A stretch of 64,000 nt of DNA, from assembly GCF_024753215.1 (NCBI RefSeq), contig NZ_JANUGV010000010.1:19885-83884 (forward strand), written 5' to 3'. Shown here piece by piece: positions 1-7,585 of this stretch; position 1 is the first letter of the stretch; every line of letters starts with the position of its first letter. The DNA is from Massilia solisilvae. Its GTDB lineage: Bacteria > Pseudomonadota > Gammaproteobacteria > Burkholderiales > Burkholderiaceae_D. The translations under genes were made by a program, and so were the position numbers. The notes below the pieces were generated by a model. The model was not told the origin of the DNA and ran no database searches. It worked only from the letters and a program-made list of their open reading frames with translations.

Positions 1-513
1 GGGCGAACCGACGATCAGCACGTCGCGGCTGATGCGCTTGTCCTCGGGCGAGACGACCCACACGCCGCCTTCGTTCAGCAGACGGCCGATGATGTGGGTG
101 TTGCCGCGCTCGACCACCTCGACGATGGTGCCCTCGGGGCGGCCACGGCGGTCGGTGCCGGTGACGCGTGCCAGCACGCGGTCGCCGTTGAGCACCTTCT
201 GCATTTCCTTATCGTTGAGGAACAGATCTTCGCTGCCGTCGTCCGGGATCACGAAACCGTAGCCGTCGCGGTGCGCGCTGATGCGCCCGGCCACAAAGCC
301 GGAGTGGTCGGCCAGCGCGTAATGGCCGCTGACATCCGTGCGCAGCTGGCCATCGCGCTCCATCGCATTCAGGCGGCGCGTGAGCACTTCCTGCGCAGCT
401 GGTTTGACCTTGAGGAGCCGCGCCAGGGCATTGAAGTCCAGGGCCTCGCCGGTTTCGCGGAAGACGGCGAGGATCTCCTCGCGGCTGGGAATGGTATGAG
501 TAGGTTGCTTCAA
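1..513 (-). CDS. rnr: Ribonuclease R, N-terminal part (runs off the window edge)
   Basis: The first 171 codons of an RNase R-type 3'-5' exoribonuclease, which degrades structured RNA in the cytoplasm. The visible part has an N-terminal winged-helix-like segment (about residues 8-70, with SREEILAVF and LNAMERDGQL) followed by the cold-shock/OB segment (GRISAHRDGYGFVIPDDG, about 75-91, then DLFLNDKEMQKVLNGDRV). The RNB catalytic and S1 domains lie beyond base 1. No ATG is available: the frame opens with TTG at 513, about 10 nt after a purine-rich ACGGAAAA. The frame is open to the window edge. Family assignment is by recognisable sequence; the start is less sure. Confidence 0.88.
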   Translation of the reverse strand, partial: MKQPTHTIPSREEILAVFRETGEALDFNALARLLKVKPAAQEVLTRRLNAMERDGQLRTDVSGHYALADHSGFVAGRISAHRDGYGFVIPDDGSEDLFLNDKEMQKVLNGDRVLARVTGTDRRGRPEGTIVEVVERGNTHIIGRLLNEGGVWVVSPEDKRISRDVLIVGSP

Positions 514-651
514 ATCGTTTTGTTTTTTCCGTAAAGTTGCGCCAGTCCGGCTGGCGCGTCAGATCACATTGACACGTAGACACGCATAGTGTAACGGAGT
601 ACCACTGGATTCGCCTAACGAACAGTGCTCGGGAATTTCTCGCGGGGGTCT

Positions 652-679
652 TTGACTTTTGCAATGGTTCCGCTATAAT
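652..679 (+). promoter_or_regulatory. Sigma-70 promoter of the tRNA-Leu cluster
   Basis: TTGACT (652-657) and a perfect TATAAT (674-679) are separated by 16 bp and lie about 38 bp upstream of the first tRNA gene. This is the strongest sigma-70 match I noticed in the window and fits a stable-RNA promoter. Confidence 0.8.
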
Positions 680-716
680 CTCGGCCTCGGCAGCGATGCC
701 GCGTAGTTGAAGCAGT

Positions 717-801
717 GCCCACGTGGCGGAATTGGTAGACGCGCATGGTTCAGGTCCATGTGCCGCGAGGTGTGGGGGTTCGAGTCCCTCCGTGGGCACC
801 A
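717..801 (+). tRNA. tRNA-Leu (anticodon CAG), copy 1
   Basis: An 85-nt class II tRNA with the acceptor stem GCCCACG/CGTGGGC, encoded CCA end, T-loop GGTTCGAGTCC and anticodon loop TTCAGGT, giving anticodon CAG, which reads CUG. It is the first of three copies identical over all 85 nt and sits directly behind a strong promoter. Confidence 0.96.
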
Positions 802-840
802 AACTCTACCGGAATTGATTGTCGTATGTAGCATTGCAGT

Positions 841-925
841 GCCCACGTGGCGGAATTGGTAGACGCGCATGGTTCAGGTCCATGTGCCGCGAGGTGTGGG
901 GGTTCGAGTCCCTCCGTGGGCACCA
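841..925 (+). tRNA. tRNA-Leu (anticodon CAG), copy 2
   Basis: Identical over all 85 nt to the copies at 717 and 997, including the encoded CCA. It is separated by 39 nt from copy 1, so the three are probably cut from one precursor transcript. Confidence 0.96.
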
Positions 926-996
926 CAAGCAGCAGTTGTAGGCTGGGCAGATTCTGCCCACGCGGAAGTAAGAGCAGCGTTAGCAGTACAAGCAGT

Positions 997-1081
997 GCCC
1001 ACGTGGCGGAATTGGTAGACGCGCATGGTTCAGGTCCATGTGCCGCGAGGTGTGGGGGTTCGAGTCCCTCCGTGGGCACCA
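997..1081 (+). tRNA. tRNA-Leu (anticodon CAG), copy 3
   Basis: The third identical 85-nt copy, 71 nt after copy 2 and followed by a strong hairpin terminator. CUG is the dominant leucine codon in this GC-rich sequence, which may explain the triplication. Confidence 0.96.
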
Positions 1082-1104
1082 AATCTACTGGCAGCAGCCG
1101 GCGC

Positions 1105-1142
1105 AAAACGCCGCAATCTTTGCAAAAGGATTGCGGCGTTTT
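1105..1142. terminator. Bidirectional hairpin terminator between tRNA-Leu cluster and cueR
   Basis: A perfect 14-bp inverted repeat (AAAACGCCGCAATC at 1105-1118 and its complement at 1129-1142) with a 10-nt loop and U-runs on either strand. It lies between the end of the tRNA cluster and the convergent end of the cueR-like gene, so it can serve both. Confidence 0.85.
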
Positions 1143-1158
1143 GCGTTTGGCGGTCCGC

Positions 1159-1575
1159 CTACCCCGCCAGGTCATCCAGGATCGGGCATTCAGAGCGGCC
1201 GTCGCCGTGGCAGGACGAGGCCAGCCGTTCCAGCGTGCGGCGCATCGACTCCAGCTCGGCGATCTTCTGGTTCAGTTCCTCGATATGCCGGTGCGCCAGT
1301 GCGCGCACGTCGGCGCTGGCGCGATGCTTGTCCTGCCACAGCGCGAGCAGGTCGCCGATCTGCTCCAGCGAAAAGCCGAGCGCGCGGGCACGGTGGATAA
1401 ACTGCAGCACCTGCACATCCTGCTGGTTGTAGAGGCGGTAGCCGGCGTCGGTCCGGCGCGCCTCGCCGATCAGGCCAATGGACTCGTAGTGCCGGATCAT
1501 CTTGGCCGTCACGCCCGATGCCTTGGCCGCTTCGCCAATGTTCAGGTTCCTGGTTTCACTCGCGGTGCACGACAT
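1159..1575 (-). CDS. cueR: MerR-family copper-responsive regulator (CueR-like)
   Basis: A 138-residue MerR-family activator that would sense Cu(I) (or Ag/Au) and remodel 19-bp-spacer promoters. The helix-turn-helix is at about residues 12-31 (LNIGEAAKASGV, KMIRHYE), then the dimerisation helix, then a C-terminal metal loop with two cysteines spaced C-x7-C (C122 and C130), matching C112/C120 of CueR once a 10-residue N-terminal extension is allowed for. The start is supported by GGAGGG 5-6 nt upstream. Its own promoter carries the MerR-type operator, so it is probably autoregulated. No copper ATPase or chaperone gene is next to it, so its targets are probably elsewhere. Confidence 0.87.
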   Translation of the reverse strand: MSCTASETRNLNIGEAAKASGVTAKMIRHYESIGLIGEARRTDAGYRLYNQQDVQVLQFIHRARALGFSLEQIGDLLALWQDKHRASADVRALAHRHIEELNQKIAELESMRRTLERLASSCHGDGRSECPILDDLAG

Positions 1576-1605
1576 CGCCGCCCTCCGTTCTCATCTCGAT
1601 AATTC

Positions 1606-1636
1606 AGGATACACCTTCCCATGATGGTAAGGTCAA
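1606..1636 (-). promoter_or_regulatory. MerR/CueR-type promoter with 19-bp spacer and operator
   Basis: On the minus strand, TTGACC (1631-1636) and TATCCT (1606-1611) are separated by exactly 19 bp. The spacer and flanks hold an inverted repeat ACCTTCCC-ATGAT-GGTAAGGT (1613-1633), the usual CueR/MerR box. It drives the cueR-like gene itself. Confidence 0.85.
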
Positions 1637-1640
1637 GCCC

Positions 1641-1668
1641 TTGACTTGCCGTACCATCGGTTTATGCT
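1641..1668 (+). promoter_or_regulatory. Divergent sigma-70 promoter back-to-back with the cueR promoter
   Basis: TTGACT (1641-1646), 16 bp, TATGCT (1663-1668), pointing right. Its -35 is separated by only 4 bp from the leftward TTGACC, forming the palindrome GTCAAG-CC-CTTGAC. It points at the small exported protein gene. The predicted start of transcription lies only a few bases before that gene's ATG. Confidence 0.5.
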
Positions 1669-1678
1669 GAGCCTGCAT

Positions 1679-1873
1679 ATGAAGACCATCGCCGCCCTCC
1701 TCCTCGCCTTGCATGTTGCCGCCGCCGTGGCCGGCCCGGCGCCCTGGTTCCAATGGCGCAGCAAGGTGGATGGCCAGCTCGCCTGCTCGCAGACGCCGCT
1801 GGGGCCGGGCTGGGAAAAGGCGTTTGGCCCCTATCAGGACAGCCATTGCACGAAAAGAATTAGCCAGAAATAA
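1679..1873 (+). CDS. Small exported protein, function unknown
   Basis: A 64-residue protein with a clear signal peptide (MKTIAALLLALHVAAAVAG, probably cut near A18/G19) and a short mature part containing two cysteines (in LACSQTP and DSHC) that could form a disulfide or bind metal. I do not recognise the family. The ATG at 1679 is chosen because it starts the signal peptide; upstream in-frame ATGs (1646, 1664) overlap the predicted promoter. No good ribosome site is visible, so the mRNA may be nearly leaderless. The divergent position next to a CueR-like regulator suggests, but does not show, a copper link. Confidence 0.6.
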   Translation: MKTIAALLLALHVAAAVAGPAPWFQWRSKVDGQLACSQTPLGPGWEKAFGPYQDSHCTKRISQK

Positions 1874-1908
1874 TCGAGCTGCACCGCATTTCTACCGAGG
1901 GAGAAACC

Positions 1909-2475
1909 ATGTTTACGAATCCGGAACAATTTGCATCCGCCACCAAGACCCTGTTCGAACTGCAGACCCAGACCTTCAACGCGCTCGCCAACAAGGCGGT
2001 ACAAGGGGTGCAGCAGGTGGTGGCACTGAACCTGCAGGCGGCCAAGGATTCGGCGCAGGGCGCGCTGGCGGTCGGCAAGGAACTCAGCCAGGCGAAAGAT
2101 CCGCAGCAGGCGCTGGCAGCGGTTTCCTCCGGCGTGCAGCCGGGGATGGCGGGCGCGGCGACTTACGGCGCGGAGCTCAAACAGGTGGTCGATGACATCC
2201 TGCGCGAATTCCGCGATGCCGCCGATACGCACGTGCACGAAGCGAAGAACACGCTCACGGCGCTGATCCACGATGTGACGCAAAACGTGAAGCCGGGGTC
2301 CGAGAACGCGGTGGAGATCATCAAGGCCGCCATCGACAATGCATTCGCTGGCTACGAAAAGGTAACGCAGTCCACGCGCGACGCGGTGCGTGCGGTCGAA
2401 GAACAGGTGGCCAAGGCCACCGAGCTGGTGTCGCCGGGGATGGGCAAGGCTGCTGCCACCGCGAAGGACGACTAA
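1909..2475 (+). CDS. phaP: Phasin (PHA granule-associated protein)
   Basis: A 188-residue alanine-rich, helical protein of the phasin family that coats polyhydroxyalkanoate granules. It begins MFTNPEQFA, followed by the long amphipathic helices typical of these proteins (LFELQTQTFNALANKAVQGV; ELSQAKDPQQALAAVSSGVQP), and ends in an Ala/Lys-rich tail. Length matches the family (about 180-190). GGGAGA sits 6 nt before the ATG. It is monocistronic as seen here. Presence implies PHA storage, though no PHA synthase lies in this window. Confidence 0.9.
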   Translation: MFTNPEQFASATKTLFELQTQTFNALANKAVQGVQQVVALNLQAAKDSAQGALAVGKELSQAKDPQQALAAVSSGVQPGMAGAATYGAELKQVVDDILREFRDAADTHVHEAKNTLTALIHDVTQNVKPGSENAVEIIKAAIDNAFAGYEKVTQSTRDAVRAVEEQVAKATELVSPGMGKAAATAKDD

Positions 2476-2564
2476 GCTGCCGTCGTCCCGCGAATCCTCG
2501 GCGGCCCCGCCATGCTCTGCCGCCCGTCAGATGGGGGCCGACGGCTAACTCAAGCTCAGCATGG

Positions 2565-2584
2565 ATCCCGGCCTACGCCGGGAT
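2565..2584. repeat. REP-like palindrome
   Basis: ATCCCGGC-CTAC-GCCGGGAT, a perfect 8-bp inverted repeat inside the familiar context GGATCCCGGC...GCCGGGATGACG seen as interspersed elements in many proteobacterial genomes. It lies between the convergent ends of the phasin gene and tssA and lacks a U-run, so it is more a REP-type element than a textbook terminator. Confidence 0.6.
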
Positions 2585-2629
2585 GACGGAGCATAGTTTG
2601 GCGGGCGGATGGGGAAGCTATTGCATCGC

Positions 2630-3613
2630 TTACCGCTCGACTCCCAGCAGTTCATCCAGCCGTGCCAGCGCCGCGTCGTCCTTGATGACGGCGCGCAGCC
2701 ACAGGTGCAGCGGCTGCTCACCCCAGTTGGCGGCCTTCTCGGCCAGGTAGGCCACCGGGCTGTGCGGTTCGGTGCGGCGGAAGTACTCGGCCACGATGCG
2801 CAGCTGCGCCAGCGCCTGCGCGCGGTTCTGGATCGGCCCCGACGAAATCGCCCGCGGCGCCGGCCCGTCTGCCGCTTCCACCGGCGCATCGGGCGCGGCT
2901 TCCGGCAACGCCCCGGCCTCGCGCGCGGCCGGCGTCACGAAATGGATCAGGCTTTGCAGGGCCGCCTTGGCTGACGACAGGCTTGGCCCCTCCTGTCCGA
3001 CACGGTCATCGACCACGCGTTCCAGGTCCGCCAGCGCGGCCGCGCAGTGGTCGCAGTCGAGCATGAGCTGCTGGTAGAAGGCGCGCGAACTGCGCCGCCG
3101 CGCCGCCTCCAGCTCCTCGCCCTGCTCGCCGGCGTGCGACCGGGCGAGCTCGAAGTCCTTCATCGAATGACCTGCCGGACCTTCGGTGATGGGGATCTCG
3201 AGGATCATTTGCGGCGCGCGGGTGGCGATCCAGTGGAGGTTGCCGATGCGCTGGTCGAACCCGCCCTCGTCCGGCAAGGGATACACGTCATCCCAGTAGC
3301 GTTCGCACAGCGCGCCGATCAGCAACAGGCTGTCGGCCAGGCCGCGCAGGCCGCTCGTCTTCGCGCTGGCCTCGGCCAGCCACACGGCCAGCTGCAGGTC
3401 CTTGCTGCGCTTTTCGATCAGTTCCGCGCAGCGCTTTGCGACGAACTTCCAGTCCGCTTCCTTGAGCGTGGTGACCCACGCGCCCTGCTCCAGGGTTGGA
3501 TCGTCCGCGCGGCGCGCATTGGCAATCGCGTCCAGCTCCGGCGAGAACGCCAGGTTCTCGCCGCAGGGCTGCGCCTCGCTGATGGGCGCGAGCAGCTGTT
3601 CGATGTTGAGCAT
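2630..3613 (-). CDS. tssA: T6SS protein TssA
   Basis: A 327-residue TssA with the ImpA N-terminal domain (about residues 8-150; CGENLAFSPELDAI, KDLQLAVWLAEA, YWDDVYPLPDEGG) and a short C-terminal region (SPVAYLAEKAANWGEQPL) of the small TssA class. TssA binds the baseplate and membrane complex and helps prime sheath and tube assembly in the cytoplasm. AAGGAGG precedes the ATG. It follows clpV with 9 nt between and is the last gene of the leftward T6SS operon. Confidence 0.93.
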   Translation of the reverse strand: MLNIEQLLAPISEAQPCGENLAFSPELDAIANARRADDPTLEQGAWVTTLKEADWKFVAKRCAELIEKRSKDLQLAVWLAEASAKTSGLRGLADSLLLIGALCERYWDDVYPLPDEGGFDQRIGNLHWIATRAPQMILEIPITEGPAGHSMKDFELARSHAGEQGEELEAARRRSSRAFYQQLMLDCDHCAAALADLERVVDDRVGQEGPSLSSAKAALQSLIHFVTPAAREAGALPEAAPDAPVEAADGPAPRAISSGPIQNRAQALAQLRIVAEYFRRTEPHSPVAYLAEKAANWGEQPLHLWLRAVIKDDAALARLDELLGVER

Positions 3614-3622
3614 GATGCCTCC

Positions 3623-6259
3623 TTACGCCGCTTCGATGGCGTACTTGAATTTTCCCGTCTTGGTCGCGCTGACCTTGATGCGAGCGATCGTGCCGCCTTC
3701 GGCCATCGTTGCGAGCACCGTGTCCGCGATCTCGGGCAGCAGCGTGCCGTTGAGGATGGTGTCCACGTTGCGCGCGCCGGAATCGACCTCGGTGCAGCGC
3801 GACAGGACGGCGTCCACCAGCGCGTCGTCATACCTGAACTCGGCCTGGTGGTTGTCGGCCACGCGCTGCTGGATGCGATCGAGCTTGAGACGAATGATGT
3901 TGGCCAGGACGTCGTCGTTGATCGGGTAGAACGGCACCACCGCAAGCCGGCCGAGGAAGGCCGGCTTGAACTGCTTGACCAGGTAAGGGCGCACCAGCTC
4001 GGCCAGTTGCTCGGGCGTCGGCTGTTCCGCCACCGGCTTGTTCAGGCAGGCCTGCATGATCTGGCTCGACGCAACGTTCGAGGTGAGGATGATGATCGTA
4101 TTGCGAAAGTCGATCTGGCGTCCTTCGGCATCGTCCATCACGCCTTTGTCGAAGACCTGGAAGAACAGTTCGAGCACGTCGGCGTGGGCCTTCTCCACTT
4201 CGTCCAGCAGCACCACGCTGTACGGGTTGCGGCGCACCGCCTCGGTCAGCACGCCGCCTTCGCCATAGCCCACATAGCCCGGGGGCGAACCCTTCAGGCC
4301 CGAGACGCTGTGCGCTTCCTGGTACTCGCTCATATTGATGGTGATGAGCTTGCGCTTGCCGCCGTACAGCAGGTCGGCCAGCGCGAGCGCCGTTTCGGTC
4401 TTGCCCACGCCCGAGGTGCCAACGAACAGGAACACGCCCTTCGGCTTGTTCGGGTCGTCCATGTTCGCGCGCGATGTGCGCACGCGCTGGGCGACGACGC
4501 CGGTCGCCTGCTTCTGGCCGAGGATGCGTTCGTCCAGCAGCGCCTGCAGGTTCATCACCGTCTTGATCTCGTCCTTGACCATCCGGCCGAGCGGGATGCC
4601 GGTCCAGCTGGCGACGATCCCGGCAACCGTGTGGCCATCCACCTGCACCGGCACCATCGGCATTTCGCCCTGCAGTGCGCGCAGTTCCTCCAGCATCGCG
4701 GCCAGCGCCTGGCGGTCGCCCTCTCCCGTTTCGAGGCCGGCGCGCAGCGCGTGGATGCGCGCGACGATGGCCTGCTCGCTTTCCCAGCGCTGCTGGTGCT
4801 GCTGTCGCTCGCCGTCCAGCCGGGCGCGCTCCGAGCGCAGCGCGGCGAGCTTCACGGCGTGATCCGCCCCGGCGCTTTCCTCCCGCGCCAGCGCGGTGAT
4901 CTGCGCATCGAGCTGTTCGAGCTTGCGGGTGCTGTTCTCCAGCAGCGCCGGGGTTGCGTTCTGGCCCAGCGCGACCTTGGCGCAGGCGGTATCGAGCACG
5001 CTGATCGCCTTGTCCGGCAGCTGGCGACCGCTGATGTACCGGTGCGACAGGCGAACCGCTTCCTGGATCGCCTCGTCGTAGATGCGCACGTTGAAGTGCT
5101 TTTCCATGAGCGGCGCCATCCCGCGCAGCATGGCGCAGGCGGTTTCCTCGTCGGGTTCCTCGACCTTCACCACCTGGAAACGGCGCGCGAGCGCGGCGTC
5201 CTTCTCGAAGTACTTCTTGTACTCGCCCCAGGTGGTGGCCGCGATCGTGCGCAGCTCGCCACGCGCGAGCGCCGGCTTGAGCAGGTTGGCGGCGTCGTTC
5301 TGGCCGGCCGAGCCGCCCGCGCCGATCATGGTGTGCGCCTCGTCGATGAACAGGATGATGGGATGCAGGCTCTTCTTCACCTCATCGATCACGTTCTTCA
5401 GGCGGTTCTCGAACTCGCCCTTGACGCTGGCGCCGGCCTGCAGCAGGCCCATGTCCAGCGTGTGGATCTCCACGCCACGCAGCACCTCGGGCACGTCGTC
5501 GCTGGCAATGCGCAGCGCCAGTCCCTCGACCACGGCGGTCTTGCCCACGCCAGCCTCGCCGGTCAGGATGGGGTTGTTCTGGCGGCGGCGCATCAGGATG
5601 TCGATCGCTTGCCGGATCTCGGGGTCGCGGCCGATCACCGGGTCCACCTTGCCCTCGCGCGCGCGCTGGGTCAGGCAGGTGGTGAACTGGTCCAGCGCAG
5701 GCGTCTTGTTCGGGGCCTGGGCTTCCAGCTCGGTGACGGGGTCGGCGCAAGTTGCGGCCGGCGCCTGTTGCACCGCTGCCGCTTCGTCGGAGCCGCGCGT
5801 GAGCCGGTCGAAATCGTGCTTGAGACGATCGAGCGGGAACCTGGCAAAGTTCTTCGACGAGCGCTGGGCGAGCTGCGCCAGGTCCGGCTCGGTGAGCAGC
5901 GCTAGCAGCAGGTGGCCGCTGCGAATCTGGTTCGGCACGCCGTTGCCGAGCGAGGCGATCAGCCAGGCGTGCTCGAACAGCGTGGGCAGGTGCTTCGAAA
6001 ACACCGGGGTTCGTGCGCTGCCGGTGGCAAAGCGCGATATCTCGTTGCGCAGGTCGGTCTCCAGCCCCGTGGTGCTGATGTCGCAGTGGCGGGCAATCAC
6101 GGCAAAGTCGCTGGCCGGCTGCTCCAGCAGCGCCAGGAACAGGTGCTCGACGTCGACTTCGTACTGGCCCAGTCCCACGCAGATGTTGGCGGCGCGCGTG
6201 GCGGCCACGCGGGTGGTGTCGTTGAGTTTGCCGATCAGTGTTTTAAGATTGATGTCCAT
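3623..6259 (-). CDS. clpV: T6SS AAA+ ATPase ClpV (TssH)
   Basis: An 878-residue Clp/Hsp100 ATPase that disassembles contracted TssB/TssC sheaths. It has an N-terminal Clp-N repeat domain (about 1-150), a first AAA module with Walker A GEAGVGKT (about residue 230), a middle coiled-coil region rich in Arg/Glu, and a second AAA module with Walker A GTSGVGKT (about residue 615). The ATG at 6259 (MDINLKTLIG) is preferred over an upstream ATG because it matches known ClpV N termini and has AAGGA 6 nt upstream. It overlaps the immunity-like gene by 17 nt and lies in the same operon. Confidence 0.95.
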   Translation of the reverse strand: MDINLKTLIGKLNDTTRVAATRAANICVGLGQYEVDVEHLFLALLEQPASDFAVIARHCDISTTGLETDLRNEISRFATGSARTPVFSKHLPTLFEHAWLIASLGNGVPNQIRSGHLLLALLTEPDLAQLAQRSSKNFARFPLDRLKHDFDRLTRGSDEAAAVQQAPAATCADPVTELEAQAPNKTPALDQFTTCLTQRAREGKVDPVIGRDPEIRQAIDILMRRRQNNPILTGEAGVGKTAVVEGLALRIASDDVPEVLRGVEIHTLDMGLLQAGASVKGEFENRLKNVIDEVKKSLHPIILFIDEAHTMIGAGGSAGQNDAANLLKPALARGELRTIAATTWGEYKKYFEKDAALARRFQVVKVEEPDEETACAMLRGMAPLMEKHFNVRIYDEAIQEAVRLSHRYISGRQLPDKAISVLDTACAKVALGQNATPALLENSTRKLEQLDAQITALAREESAGADHAVKLAALRSERARLDGERQQHQQRWESEQAIVARIHALRAGLETGEGDRQALAAMLEELRALQGEMPMVPVQVDGHTVAGIVASWTGIPLGRMVKDEIKTVMNLQALLDERILGQKQATGVVAQRVRTSRANMDDPNKPKGVFLFVGTSGVGKTETALALADLLYGGKRKLITINMSEYQEAHSVSGLKGSPPGYVGYGEGGVLTEAVRRNPYSVVLLDEVEKAHADVLELFFQVFDKGVMDDAEGRQIDFRNTIIILTSNVASSQIMQACLNKPVAEQPTPEQLAELVRPYLVKQFKPAFLGRLAVVPFYPINDDVLANIIRLKLDRIQQRVADNHQAEFRYDDALVDAVLSRCTEVDSGARNVDTILNGTLLPEIADTVLATMAEGGTIARIKVSATKTGKFKYAIEAA

Positions 6260-6641
6260 GACCGTCCTTTGCCTTGTTATCTGAGGCCGGGTTCGCAGCG
6301 CGGCAGCCCGCGGAAGTATCAGCTTCGGTTCCTCTCTCAGCGCAGAGAGTGGCCTGGTAGGGGATTTCAAGCACGACGGGTTCGGCTACGCCGCGGTAGT
6401 GGCACACCAAATGGAGATGTTCTTTCGCAGCCTTTGCGTTGGCCTGCTCCAGTTCGAGTTGCCACTCCGACGTCGCAAGGTCGGGCATCAGGATGCCCCG
6501 CCGCTCAATCGGTCCGTCAAACACCTCGGCCCGCTCCAGGCTTTGATTCTGCTTTTGAGGACAGGAGACGAGATCCTGCGCACAAGCTGAGCCACCGCCG
6601 AACAGGCACGCAAACAAAAGCAGATATCTACTCCACGACAT
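6243..6641 (-). CDS. STY0301-family exported protein, probable Tae2 immunity (Tai2-like)
   Basis: A 132-residue protein with a signal peptide (LLLFACLFGGGSACA, cut near A20) and three or four cysteines in the mature part (VSCPQ, HLVCHYRG, ATLCAERG), suggesting disulfides. It resembles the STY0301 family, found next to T6SS amidase genes. Export to the periplasm is expected of an immunity protein against a cell-wall amidase. The start at 6641 is chosen because GGGAGA lies 8 nt upstream and it overlaps the preceding effector gene by 14 nt. Its end overlaps clpV by 17 nt. The immunity role is inferred from family and position. Confidence 0.7.
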   Translation of the reverse strand: MSWSRYLLLFACLFGGGSACAQDLVSCPQKQNQSLERAEVFDGPIERRGILMPDLATSEWQLELEQANAKAAKEHLHLVCHYRGVAEPVVLEIPYQATLCAERGTEADTSAGCRAANPASDNKAKDGHGHQS

Positions 6642-7026
6642 AGTAATTTCTCCCATCGTTGACGGCCCTTGTCTTTGCCAGAAAGCTGATCGTTCGTTCA
6701 CTCACCGGGTGAGCCGTGCGCGCTACCACCCCACCCGGGGCGCGCCGGGTTTCCATCCACTGGTCGAGCACGATGATGCCGGCAGCCGTTTGGCCAAGAT
6801 AGATCGCCGCATGCGACTTTCCACTCGTGTCGTTGGCGTAGTGCCCTTCCTCATCGAAGGTCGCAATGACTGTTCCGACTGCGAGATTCGCGCCCCTCAC
6901 CAGCGCCCCGCGCTTCCAAAATCGTGTCGGCCCGACCTGGGTCGCGGCCTGCACGAATGCGACGCACTGGCCGCTACCGACCGATGTGTTTTCGAACTTT
7001 CTGGGATTGATGGCTACGTACGGCAT
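6628..7026 (-). CDS. tae2: T6SS amidase effector, BPSL0067/Tae2-like (NlpC/P60 fold)
   Basis: A 132-residue protein of the BPSL0067 family, whose members include Tae2-type T6SS effectors that cut peptidoglycan peptides in the periplasm of target cells. The catalytic cysteine is C21 in GSGQCVAFVQ and the histidine is H72 in GKSHAAIYLG, with D88 in VLDQW as a possible third residue. There is no signal peptide, as expected for Hcp-loaded cargo. GGAG precedes the ATG. It is 13 nt after tssE and overlaps its presumed immunity gene, so it is co-expressed with the machine. The exact Tae family is inferred. Confidence 0.78.
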   Translation of the reverse strand: MPYVAINPRKFENTSVGSGQCVAFVQAATQVGPTRFWKRGALVRGANLAVGTVIATFDEEGHYANDTSGKSHAAIYLGQTAAGIIVLDQWMETRRAPGGVVARTAHPVSERTISFLAKTRAVNDGRNYYVVE

Positions 7027-7039
7027 GACATCTCCATGT

Positions 7040-7525
7040 TCAGTTCTCGGACTGGCCGCGCTGGCGCGGGCTCTTGATGATCGAGTAGTGCAACGACGAT
7101 GGCTGCAGCACCGCGTTGAAGTTGACCGGCTCCGCCTCGGGATGGAGAACGAGCCGGGCGGAGATGACGAAGTTGAGACGATTCACACCATCCGCTGATG
7201 GTTCCAGCGACGCCGACACATCGGTCAGCCGAGGTTCGTGGATCTCGATGGCGGACTTCAGGCTGGCGCAGATGGCTTCGCGATCCTCGGTACTGGTCAG
7301 GCACATGCCGGCGAAATCGGACAGCCCGTAATTGAGAATCGACGCTCGGGCGAGCGGATAGTCGTCGAATTTGCGCGATGGGATCGCGATGCGCGTATTG
7401 AGCAGGGCTTCGAGGTCGCGCGCGATGCTGTCCTTGAGCTGCTCGATCGTCAGCTGTCCCCTAGTGCCGCCCTGCCCCGCCTCGCCCATCAGGCGGTCGA
7501 GCAGTCCAGGTGCGAAACCCTTCAT
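7040..7525 (-). CDS. tssE: T6SS baseplate protein TssE
   Basis: A 161-residue gp25-like baseplate wedge protein. Recognisable features are the N-terminal LLDRLMGE, the segment LKDSIARDLEALLNTR, and the conserved NYGLSDFAG block. It initiates sheath polymerisation together with TssF, TssG and TssK. The ATG at 7525 is taken, not the upstream one, because GGAGG lies 4 nt before it. The gene lies directly behind a hairpin with a U-run that follows hcp, so its level is probably below that of hcp. tssF and tssG, which commonly follow tssE, are not here. Confidence 0.92.
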   Translation of the reverse strand: MKGFAPGLLDRLMGEAGQGGTRGQLTIEQLKDSIARDLEALLNTRIAIPSRKFDDYPLARASILNYGLSDFAGMCLTSTEDREAICASLKSAIEIHEPRLTDVSASLEPSADGVNRLNFVISARLVLHPEAEPVNFNAVLQPSSLHYSIIKSPRQRGQSEN

Positions 7526-7535
7526 CGCGCCTCCG

Positions 7536-7564
7536 AAAAAATACCGCGGCCAGAAAGCCGCGGT
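7536..7564 (-). terminator. Intra-operon hairpin terminator/attenuator after hcp
   Basis: On the minus strand, ACCGCGGC-TTTCTG-GCCGCGGT (7543-7564) is followed by AUUUUUU, a full intrinsic terminator shape. It lies 21 nt after the hcp stop and immediately before the tssE ribosome site. It probably causes partial termination, giving more hcp transcript than downstream baseplate and ATPase transcript. Confidence 0.75.
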
Positions 7565-7585
7565 TCGTGCATACACAAGCTGGCG

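Noticed and set aside
673..1175. Short open frames across the tRNA cluster
   Set aside because: They only translate the repeated tRNA sequence (recurring AELVDAHGSGPCAARCGG and its complement).
3047..5905. Long rightward open frame of 952 codons opposite clpV and tssA
   Set aside because: It is antisense to clearly recognisable ClpV and TssA, is Arg/His/Leu-rich and has no family features; a GC-rich shadow frame.
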